Source of the DNA: Desulfocapsa sp.
GTDB lineage: Bacteria; Desulfobacterota; Desulfobulbia; Desulfobulbales; Desulfocapsaceae
Reading direction: 5' to 3'
Length of the DNA: 12,586 bases
Assembly: GCA_030638765.1 (NCBI GenBank)
Contig: DAOWDZ010000234.1
Coordinates: 1 to 12,586, forward strand
The notes under the pieces are model-generated. The model made no database searches, was not told where the DNA came from, and worked only from the letters and a program-made list of their open reading frames with translations. Of the stretch, positions 7,051-12,586 are shown in pieces. Position numbers and translations under genes: made by a program. Position 1 is the first letter of the stretch; the number at the start of each line of letters is the position of its first letter.

Positions 7051-10000
7051 TTAGATCATTTCACGATTTCGTAATTCTTCCTCAACGCTTACAAATTTTT
7101 CACGAAGTGTTTCTATGAGGACATAAATAACAGGTACAAGCAATGTTGAGACAAAGGTCGCTGCAATCATGCCGCCAACGATCACAACACCAATAGATCG
7201 CATACTGACAGCTCCAGCTCCAGTTGCAAGAGCCAGAGGTAGTGTACCCAGCAGGAAGGAAATTATTGTCATCATGATGGGTCTGAATCGTAAACGTGCG
7301 GCACTCGATGCTGATTCAATTATAGACATTCCCGATTCTCTCTGCTCTTTGCAGAATTCAATGATAAGAATGGCATTTTTGGTGGACATGCCAATGAGCA
7401 GAATTAGTCCAACTTGAGCAAAGAGATTGTTTTCGATGCCGGTGAGTAATTGAGCAACGAGTGCACCCAGCATGACAAGTGGAACCGGGAGTAGAATCAT
7501 AATGGGAAGGACCCAGCTTTCAAACTGGGCACAAAGAAACAGGTAGACTGTTAGAATTGCAAAAGTGAACACATAGATGGTCATGTTTCCGGCAAGAAGT
7601 TCCTGGTAGGACATACCGGACCAGTCAAAACCAAATGTTTTTGTGGCTGGTAGTACCTGTTTTGAAATTTCACCCATGGCAGCCATCGCCTGTCCTGAGC
7701 TGTATCCAGGGGCGGCACTACCATTGATGGTGATGGAGCGGTACATATTGTAATGAGTCAGGTTCTGCGGGCCGGTTTTGAACTGGACACTTACCAGAGT
7801 TGCAAGCGGAACCATGTTCCCTTTGTAGTTTTTGACAAAAAGCTTGTCTATGTCGTTTACCTGACTCCTGAACTGTTTATCTGCCTGTATAAAAACTTTG
7901 TAAACTTTACCGTATTTTGAAAAATCGTTGACATAGGATGATCCAAAATAGGCCTTCATAGTTGAGTATATTTCAGCTATATCCACACCAAGTGCCGCTG
8001 CCTTTTTGCGGTCAACAGCGATTTCAAGCATCGGATAATTGGGGTCATATGTCGTGTAGGCCATTGCTATACGGGGATCTTTATTGGCAGCAGTAATGAG
8101 CTGTCTTGAATAATTTACAAATGTTCCAAGATCACCGGAAAGGTAATCCTGAAGTCTGAAATCAAAGCCTCCAACCGTGCCAAGTCCTGGAATACCAGGG
8201 ACATTAAAAGCCATTATATTTGCTTCTGTGACGGATTGTCCTTTACGGTTTATGGCTTTTATTATGGCATCAATCTGAAGTTCTGGAGTTGTTCGTTCGT
8301 CCCATGGTGTGAGGGTGATGAATCCTGCACCTGAAGAGGAGTCGATGCTTGATGTCAGAATATTATAACCTTCTATGATGACGAGATCTTTGATTCCTGG
8401 GATGTTTAAAATGAGTTCTTCAAAATCTTTTCGAACGGCAGAAGTTTTCTCGATGGAAGACCCTGGCTTGAGATTAAACATGACCATTAATGCCCCTTTG
8501 TCTTCTTCTGGAATAAAGCCTGAAGGGATAATGGTGAAAAGATAGTACGTGGAAAAGAGAAGGCCAAAAAACAGCAGCATGACCAAGTATCGTATTTTAA
8601 TAAGAAAGTTTACGATGGCACAGTATATCTCGGTTGTTTTGTTGAAGAATGTATCGAATAGTCTAAAAACTATGAACTTTTTTTGTCCGGCTATTTTTTT
8701 CTTAATTAAAATAGCAGCGAGGGCAGGCGAAAGAGATAGTGAGTTAACTGAAGATATGAGCACTGCAAAACAGATAGTGAGTGCGAATTGCTGGTAGATA
8801 GATCCTGTGAGGCCCGGCATAAAGGAAACTGGTACAAAAACGGCAACAAGAACAAGGGTGGTGGCAATAATAGGTCCGATGAGTTGGAGCATCGTTTTTT
8901 TAACAACCTGTGGGATTGTAAGGTTCGGTTCATCATTTGAAATTCTTTCCACATTCTCCACAACCAGAATAACGTCATCGACTACTATACCAATAGCAAG
9001 GATAAGGCCAAAAAGGGTAAGGAAATTGATGGAAAACCCAGCGCCTTGTAACGCTGCAAAGGTTCCGATAAGAGATACCGGAATTGCGATGACGGCAATG
9101 ATGGTGGGACGAAGTGATCCTAAAAATAACAAAATGGTGAGCACCACCAGAACCACAGCAACAATCAGTGTTTCTATAACATTATTGATTGCAACCTTAA
9201 CGAAAAGTGTGGTGTCATAGGGGATTGAGTAGTTAACCCCATCGGGGAAACGTGTTTGCAGTTCGTCCATTCTTTTGACAATTGCTTCTTTAATCTGTAA
9301 AGAATTGGATCCTGGTAGTTGATTGATACCAATGAGCGCAGCCTGTTTTGTGTTTACAAGTGCACTCCAGTCATAATTTTCAGAGCCAAGCTCAATGGTG
9401 GCAACGTCTTTGAGGTATACCAGTGTGCCATCATCTTTGAACTTAACAATGATCTGTTCAAATTCTCTCACCTGGGAAAGCCTTCCTTTCGAGGTAAGGA
9501 CAAATTGAACCTGTTGGTTTTTAAAAGTTGGGGGAGCTCCTAATCGGCCTATGGCGGCCTGTTTGTTTTGAGATTGGATCGATTTAATGATGTCGTTGGG
9601 GCTGAGGCCAAGTGATTTTATGCGATCAGGATTCATCCAGATCCGTATGGAATACTTTTTTTCCCCCATATTACTGGCACTACCAACACCTGGGATACGT
9701 CGTATTTCATCAAGGATGTTGATATTGACAAAGTTACTCAGGAATTTATCATCGTAGCGTTCATCTCCTGTGAGTGCCACAAGGCAGACAAGCGATGGTG
9801 ATTTTTTGTCTACAATAACACCCTGTTGTTTGACTTCTGCCGGGAGTTGTGCTGTGGCCATTGAAACCTTGTTTTGAATGTCAACGGTTGCAATATCAAG
9901 ATCATACCCTGGCTCAAAATATACAGTGATGGTGGAAGAACCCGAGCTTGAGGATGATGATTCCATATATATCATGCCGTTGACACCGTTGATCTGGTTT

Positions 10001-10200
10001 TCAAGTGGACGGGTGACTGTTTCTTCTACCGTATAGGCATTTGCTCCAGTATAGTTTGCTGATACAACAACGGTTGGGGGACTGACATCAGGGTATTCCT
10101 GAATGGGGAGAATAACAATACAGACAGCACCGGCAATTATGGTCATGAGAGCAATGACCATTGCAAATATGGGGCGTTTTATGAAAAATACGGATAACAT
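7051..10200 (-). CDS. RND-family multidrug efflux transporter, AcrB/MexB (HAE1) type
   Basis: This 1049-residue inner-membrane proton/drug antiporter captures substrates from the periplasm and inner membrane and passes them to the TolC channel. Twelve membrane helices are evident: one at 10-30, five between 340 and 495, then 536-558, 871-890, 896-917, 923-948, 972-992 and 1001-1025, with the two large periplasmic loops at 31-339 and 559-870. Proton-relay residues of AcrB are all present: D408 and D409 in GIVVDD, K941 in GMSTKNA, R971 and T978 near RFRPIMMT. This argues for a proton-driven drug (HAE1) pump rather than a metal (HME) pump. The start has GGAG 5 nt upstream, and that GGAG overlaps the end of the adaptor gene. 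Substrate range cannot be predicted. No TetR, MarR or two-component regulator lies in the window. Confidence 0.97.
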   Translation of the reverse strand: MLSVFFIKRPIFAMVIALMTIIAGAVCIVILPIQEYPDVSPPTVVVSANYTGANAYTVEETVTRPLENQINGVNGMIYMESSSSSSGSSTITVYFEPGYDLDIATVDIQNKVSMATAQLPAEVKQQGVIVDKKSPSLVCLVALTGDERYDDKFLSNFVNINILDEIRRIPGVGSASNMGEKKYSIRIWMNPDRIKSLGLSPNDIIKSIQSQNKQAAIGRLGAPPTFKNQQVQFVLTSKGRLSQVREFEQIIVKFKDDGTLVYLKDVATIELGSENYDWSALVNTKQAALIGINQLPGSNSLQIKEAIVKRMDELQTRFPDGVNYSIPYDTTLFVKVAINNVIETLIVAVVLVVLTILLFLGSLRPTIIAVIAIPVSLIGTFAALQGAGFSINFLTLFGLILAIGIVVDDVILVVENVERISNDEPNLTIPQVVKKTMLQLIGPIIATTLVLVAVFVPVSFMPGLTGSIYQQFALTICFAVLISSVNSLSLSPALAAILIKKKIAGQKKFIVFRLFDTFFNKTTEIYCAIVNFLIKIRYLVMLLFFGLLFSTYYLFTIIPSGFIPEEDKGALMVMFNLKPGSSIEKTSAVRKDFEELILNIPGIKDLVIIEGYNILTSSIDSSSGAGFITLTPWDERTTPELQIDAIIKAINRKGQSVTEANIMAFNVPGIPGLGTVGGFDFRLQDYLSGDLGTFVNYSRQLITAANKDPRIAMAYTTYDPNYPMLEIAVDRKKAAALGVDIAEIYSTMKAYFGSSYVNDFSKYGKVYKVFIQADKQFRSQVNDIDKLFVKNYKGNMVPLATLVSVQFKTGPQNLTHYNMYRSITINGSAAPGYSSGQAMAAMGEISKQVLPATKTFGFDWSGMSYQELLAGNMTIYVFTFAILTVYLFLCAQFESWVLPIMILLPVPLVMLGALVAQLLTGIENNLFAQVGLILLIGMSTKNAILIIEFCKEQRESGMSIIESASSAARLRFRPIMMTIISFLLGTLPLALATGAGAVSMRSIGVVIVGGMIAATFVSTLLVPVIYVLIETLREKFVSVEEELRNREMI

Positions 10201-10202
10201 AT

Positions 10203-11387
10203 TTACTCCGTTACAGTCATTTTTTGCTGCCTCATAACAGCTAATACACTCTTTGTATTTGTGACATCTGTGGGGACAATGTTACGGCCTTCACTGATCT
10301 TTTGTAACCCTGTGACTATCACCCGGCTTCCATCGTCAAGCCCTTCTGCGAGCTGGAGGTAGAACCTTGATTCAAAACCTCGTTTCACGTCTGTTCGCTT
10401 GGCTTTGTTGTCTTTGCCAATGGTGTATACAAAACTGCCACGCTGGTCTTCCATGACAATGCCAGGAGGAACCATGGTGAACGCAACCTGGTCAGAGACG
10501 AAAACATTTACATAGACAAAAGTTCCTTCGAGAAGATCGTGTTTATTATTGTCAACAATGGCACGCATGGTAATGGTACCAGTCATATTGTCTACACGGT
10601 TATCTCCAAAAGTTACCTTTCCGTTGAATGCCTGTCGTTTTACGAGATTGGTTTTGTTGTCAGGAACACGGACTTTTGCAGGCATCAGGTCTACAGACTT
10701 ATGTTGACGCATTATCTGGAATTCTTCTTCACTGGGGTTGAAGTAGGCATACATGGGATCATCAAAAATGATGGTGGTCAGTAGTGTTTGTTCTCCGTAA
10801 CCGACAATATTCCCGATGTCGACTTGTCGGCGTCCTATACGGCCGGATTTTGGCGCCAAAATGTCTGTGTAGCTGAGTCTGAGTTCAGCTTCACGTACCC
10901 CGGTCTGATCAGATTTGATGCGGGCGCGCAGTTCGTCAGCTTTTGCCATGTACTGATCAAGGGTAGCCTGTGGAGCAAGGTCCTTTTTAACCAGCGGTGT
11001 GTACCGTTGAATATCAGTGACAACAAGTTTAAGTAATGCACGGTCCTGTTCGACCACTGCAAGGGCCTGATCAAGTGCTGATTGATAAGAGGCTTTTTCT
11101 ATGGTGAAGAGTTGCTGTCCTTTTTCGACATAGTCCCCATCTTCAAAGAGAATGTTTTCAAGTATTCCTGACACGCGGACGCGTATTTCGATATGTTGCG
11201 TGGCTTTAGTCTTTCCCGTGTATTCAAGCCAGATAGGAACTTTTTCTTTCTGAACGGTTATGAATTCAACGGGTACAGGAGGAAGAGGGGGAGGGGCAGT
11301 TTGTTCTTCTTTTTGATCTGGAGAACAGGCTGAAAGCAGAAGGAAAATACCAAAACAGAGTATCAAGAATTTTGATTTTGAGACCAT
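10203..11387 (-). CDS. RND efflux periplasmic adaptor (membrane fusion) lipoprotein, AcrA/MexA type
   Basis: This protein bridges the RND pump and the TolC channel in the periplasm. From the ATG at 11387 it has 394 residues, close to AcrA. A lipoprotein signal (KSKFLILCFGIFLLLSAC) puts the lipidated cysteine at C21. Next come a proline-rich linker (PPPLPPVPV), the first lipoyl half (VSGILENILFEDGDYVEKGQ, about 72-91), the alpha-hairpin (about 100-168), the second lipoyl half (LAPKSGRIGRRQVDIGNIVG, about 177-196), a beta-barrel (about 205-296) and the membrane-proximal domain to about 373. An in-frame ATG at 11423 would add 12 residues before the signal. I prefer 11387 because the signal then has normal length, but neither start shows a Shine-Dalgarno. 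The residue after the cysteine is Ser rather than the Asp that retains E. coli AcrA in the inner membrane. It ends 2 nt before the RND gene. Confidence 0.93.
   Translation of the reverse strand: MVSKSKFLILCFGIFLLLSACSPDQKEEQTAPPPLPPVPVEFITVQKEKVPIWLEYTGKTKATQHIEIRVRVSGILENILFEDGDYVEKGQQLFTIEKASYQSALDQALAVVEQDRALLKLVVTDIQRYTPLVKKDLAPQATLDQYMAKADELRARIKSDQTGVREAELRLSYTDILAPKSGRIGRRQVDIGNIVGYGEQTLLTTIIFDDPMYAYFNPSEEEFQIMRQHKSVDLMPAKVRVPDNKTNLVKRQAFNGKVTFGDNRVDNMTGTITMRAIVDNNKHDLLEGTFVYVNVFVSDQVAFTMVPPGIVMEDQRGSFVYTIGKDNKAKRTDVKRGFESRFYLQLAEGLDDGSRVIVTGLQKISEGRNIVPTDVTNTKSVLAVMRQQKMTVTE
10206..10209 (-). promoter_or_regulatory. Ribosome binding site of the RND transporter, inside the end of the adaptor gene
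   Basis: GGAG on the minus strand lies 5 nt before the ATG at 10200 and overlaps the adaptor's last codon (GAG), just before its TAA. The two genes are therefore tightly coupled. Confidence 0.7.
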
Positions 11388-11435
11388 GGTGTTTATACCG
11401 TATTGTATGCTTAGGAAACTCATCTAGCGGATTTG

Positions 11436-11540
11436 TTAGAAGTTGCAGGTGCCAGACAAACGAACTTGGGCATTGGAATAGGTCTTAACCGGGAGAGTGA
11501 CAAAGATGAAAAGTAGAGGGATAACGTTCTTTTGAGGCAT
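11436..11540 (-). CDS. Possible 34-codon leader or secreted micropeptide upstream of the efflux operon
   Basis: An ATG at 11540, preceded by GGAG (11546-11549) at 5 nt, opens a 34-codon frame. It encodes a signal-like peptide: MPQKN, then hydrophobic VIPLLFIFVTLPV, then KTYSNAQVRLSGTCNF. It stops with TAA 12 nt before the upstream adaptor ATG at 11423 and is in frame with it, separated by TAA and TAG. It could be a leader peptide coupling translation into the adaptor, a small secreted peptide, a relic of an older signal sequence, or chance. Against it, the best local promoter (TATAAT at 11554-11559) would start the message inside this Shine-Dalgarno. I do not recognise any family. Confidence 0.3.
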   Translation of the reverse strand: MPQKNVIPLLFIFVTLPVKTYSNAQVRLSGTCNF

Positions 11541-11553
11541 GGAATCTCCGTGT

Positions 11554-11583
11554 ATTATATCAATCAATATTGACTGTAGTCAT
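11554..11583 (-). promoter_or_regulatory. Candidate promoter of the efflux operon with overlapping operators
   Basis: On the minus strand a perfect TATAAT (11554-11559) follows ATGACT (11578-11583), a 4-of-6 match to TTGACA, with an 18-nt spacer. The spacer holds TCAATATTGA (11564-11573), a perfect palindrome extendable to CAATCAATATTGACTG with one mismatch pair. TGACT-GT-AGTCA (11571-11582) overlaps the -35 box. A regulator bound there would control promoter access. The leader to the adaptor ATG would be about 125-160 nt. Confidence 0.5.
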
Positions 11584-11631
11584 TTACAGAATTCTCAAAA
11601 CAGATAAAAACATCGTCAAATAGAACCTTAA

Positions 11632-11643
11632 CCACTATAGTGG
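11632..11643. promoter_or_regulatory. Perfect 12-bp palindrome upstream of the cysteine-cluster gene
   Basis: CCACTATAGTGG is a perfect palindrome ending 7 nt before a consensus TTGACA box. Its position suits an operator for a dimeric regulator. No regulator gene is in the window to pair with it. Confidence 0.35.
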
Positions 11644-11650
11644 GCAACGT

Positions 11651-11689
11651 TTGACAAAGTCAATAACTTTACCTGTGAATAGGTATTCA
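11651..11689 (+). promoter_or_regulatory. Candidate promoter and operator of the YkgJ-type gene
   Basis: A consensus -35 TTGACA (11651-11656) forms part of the dyad TTGAC-AAA-GTCAA (11651-11663). The -10 region is poor; TGAATA at 11676-11681 (19-nt spacer) is the best I see, and it is the left arm of another perfect dyad, TGAATA-GG-TATTCA (11676-11689). A weak -10 inside a dyad would fit a regulated promoter, but the promoter call itself is tentative. Confidence 0.33.
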
Positions 11690-11709
11690 AAATAAGATGT
11701 TATCTAAAA

Positions 11710-11715
11710 GGAAGG
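11710..11715 (+). promoter_or_regulatory. Ribosome binding site of the YkgJ-type gene
   Basis: GGAAGG lies 6 nt before the ATG at 11722 and decides that start over the out-of-frame ATG at 11717. Confidence 0.65.
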
Positions 11716-11721
11716 TATGTC

Positions 11722-12444
11722 ATGGTTCCATTGAAAGAACAGGTTCTGATCGGGATTTATGCAGAATTCGAGAACTGGGTGTCTGAAGATCTTGCCTGTA
11801 AAAAAGGATGCGCCACCTGCTGTACTCAAAATGTTGTAATAACATCTGTTGAAGGAGAGTTGATTCATCGACATGTACGTGAACAGGGACGACAGGAGTG
11901 GTTTGCCTCAAAGTTCCAGACAAAGTCCAAAACGCAAAGACCTGAGATTACTACCAATGGATTTGCTGCGAGTTGTATCGAAGGTAAAGACGTTGTACCG
12001 GACTCCTATGGCAGCAATGAACTCTGCCCTTTTCTCGAAAATGATTGCTGTTCTCTGTATGAGGTGAGACCCTTTTCGTGTCGCTGTTTTGCATCTACTA
12101 CGAAATGTCAGCCTGGAAGCTCAGCACTTATTGGGGAACAGTATCTTTCGGCCTCAACGGCGGTGATGCAGATTGTTGAGCATCTTGGGCAGGGGGAATT
12201 TCTTGGGAATATGCTTGATGTGTTACTTGCTCTTTGCGGTATTCCTGAAAACCGGAAATATTTTGATCTTATTCCTGCTTCCATGTCTGATCAAGGACTT
12301 GCCAATGTTGTGAAGGCATTACCACTACCTGGTTTTCTTTTGCTTGAAGAGGAGATGGAAAAAGTTAACCCTTTACTTGAGGCTATTTTCGCACATGAAC
12401 TTGATGATGGCAGGACAATAGAGAATATATTGAATAATCGTTAG
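11722..12444 (+). CDS. YkgJ-type cysteine-cluster protein (CxxxCxxCC family)
   Basis: This 240-residue cytoplasmic protein has two cysteine groups: C26-x3-C30-x2-C33-C34 near the N-terminus, and C102, C109/C110, C120, C122 and C129 in the middle (LCPFLENDCCSLYEVRPFSCRCF). This arrangement, including the xYxxRPxxCR signature, is that of the family often annotated as zinc- or iron-chelating (PF03692). The biochemical role is not settled for the family. C85 and C172 are further cysteines, 12 in all. The last 110 or so residues extend well past the usual core, are largely helical and lack motifs I recognise. There is no signal peptide or membrane segment. It stands alone on the plus strand, divergent from the efflux operon, with its own promoter candidate and terminator. 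Metal identity and function are unknown. Confidence 0.85.
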   Translation: MVPLKEQVLIGIYAEFENWVSEDLACKKGCATCCTQNVVITSVEGELIHRHVREQGRQEWFASKFQTKSKTQRPEITTNGFAASCIEGKDVVPDSYGSNELCPFLENDCCSLYEVRPFSCRCFASTTKCQPGSSALIGEQYLSASTAVMQIVEHLGQGEFLGNMLDVLLALCGIPENRKYFDLIPASMSDQGLANVVKALPLPGFLLLEEEMEKVNPLLEAIFAHELDDGRTIENILNNR

Positions 12445-12474
12445 TGGTTCTTGAGTGAGTTTCAGTGAAAATAG

Positions 12475-12512
12475 AAAAAAGCCCTCTTTAAAATTAAAGA
12501 GGGCTTTTTTTT
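12475..12512. terminator. Strong, probably bidirectional intrinsic terminator
   Basis: The perfect 10-bp stem GCCCTCTTTA / TAAAGAGGGC surrounds a 4-nt loop, preceded by A6 and followed by T8. It lies 30 nt after the YkgJ-type stop. Because A- and T-tracts flank the stem on both sides, it can also end transcription arriving from the right on the minus strand. Confidence 0.9.
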
Positions 12513-12553
12513 ACTGCAGAGAAAGAAAGTTACTTAAGAGCAACCGTTCTATC

Positions 12554-12586
12554 TTATTTTTTTGCCATTGGGTCGCCTGTATAACC
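12554..12586 (-). CDS. Possible C-terminal tail of a convergent gene running off the right edge
   Basis: From the right edge the minus strand reads GYTGDPMAKK and then TAA, with the stop 42 nt before the bidirectional terminator. That spacing suits the end of a real gene. Only ten codons are visible and another minus-strand frame is also open to the edge (stopping at 12511-12513), so this is tentative. No family can be assigned. Confidence 0.3.
   Translation of the reverse strand, partial: GYTGDPMAKK

Larger units (their letters stand above)
11388..11721. other. Divergent control region between the efflux operon and the cysteine-cluster gene
   Basis: From the chosen adaptor start this is about 330 nt without an established gene. 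It holds the possible 34-codon frame, the efflux promoter on the minus strand, and a plus-strand promoter candidate. It also holds at least five short dyads: 11564-11573, 11571-11582, 11632-11643, 11651-11663 and 11676-11689. TTGAC/GTCAA half-sites recur at 11570, 11615, 11651 and 11659. I see no RNA gene or terminator in it. Confidence 0.6.

Noticed and set aside
8807..9220. 137-codon plus-strand open frame opposite the RND transporter
   Set aside because: It lies wholly antisense to a strongly recognisable transporter, has a low-complexity Thr/Arg/Ile-rich translation and no family resemblance.
9935..9965. Serine-rich run in the RND protein (about residues 81-89) as a possible repeat expansion
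   Set aside because: It lies in the porter-domain region where this family normally has a Ser/Gly-containing segment; codons are mixed and no repeat unit extends beyond it.
11720..11923. 67-codon minus-strand open frame at the start of the YkgJ-type gene
   Set aside because: It is antisense to the cysteine-cluster coding region, which has conserved motifs and a good ribosome binding site.
1..12586. A new defence, mobile or biosynthetic system
   Set aside because: All complete genes fall in known families; there are no integrases, transposases, toxin-antitoxin pairs, nuclease-helicase modules or direct-repeat arrays to support one.

Overview
The window reads as chromosomal DNA of a Gram-negative bacterium. 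It holds a complete three-part envelope efflux pump (lipoprotein adaptor, inner-membrane RND transporter, TolC-type outer-membrane channel), and several proteins carry export signals. Base composition is moderate to AT-leaning. A stand-alone [2Fe-2S] ferredoxin and a cysteine-cluster protein would fit an anaerobic or metal-rich lifestyle, for example Desulfobacterota. That placement is only an inference; no marker gene here proves it. I see no rRNA, tRNA, CRISPR array, insertion sequence, phage or plasmid functions.

Layout from right to left, following transcription of the minus strand. A promoter region with several short dyads (about 11550-11690) separates two divergent units. Leftward runs the adaptor lipoprotein gene (10203-11387, or from 11423), then the RND transporter (7051-10200), the TolC-like channel (5664-7022) and a large MscS-type mechanosensitive channel (3340-5664). 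Spacings are 2 nt, 28 nt and a 1-nt TAATG overlap, so this looks like one four-gene operon. Glycogen phosphorylase follows (741-3272) after 67 nt with no visible terminator and with its own good ribosome binding site. After a further 250-260 nt lies the small ferredoxin (149-478), which appears to have its own sigma70-like promoter. Rightward from the divergent region runs a single YkgJ-type cysteine-cluster gene (11722-12444). It ends at a strong, probably bidirectional terminator (12475-12512), beyond which the tail of a convergent gene may enter from the right edge.

Functionally, the pump would export small toxic compounds from the inner membrane and periplasm to the outside. The co-encoded mechanosensitive channel would relieve turgor at the inner membrane. 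The pairing suggests an envelope-stress or solute-exit unit, but no regulator is encoded in the window to say what induces it. Glycogen phosphorylase serves carbon-reserve mobilisation and may be only a positional neighbour.

No clearly new multi-gene system is visible. The most interesting features are the dyad-rich divergent control region, including a CRP/FNR-like half-site pair in the pump promoter; a possible 34-codon secreted or leader peptide between that promoter and the pump; and the translational coupling of the MscS channel to TolC.
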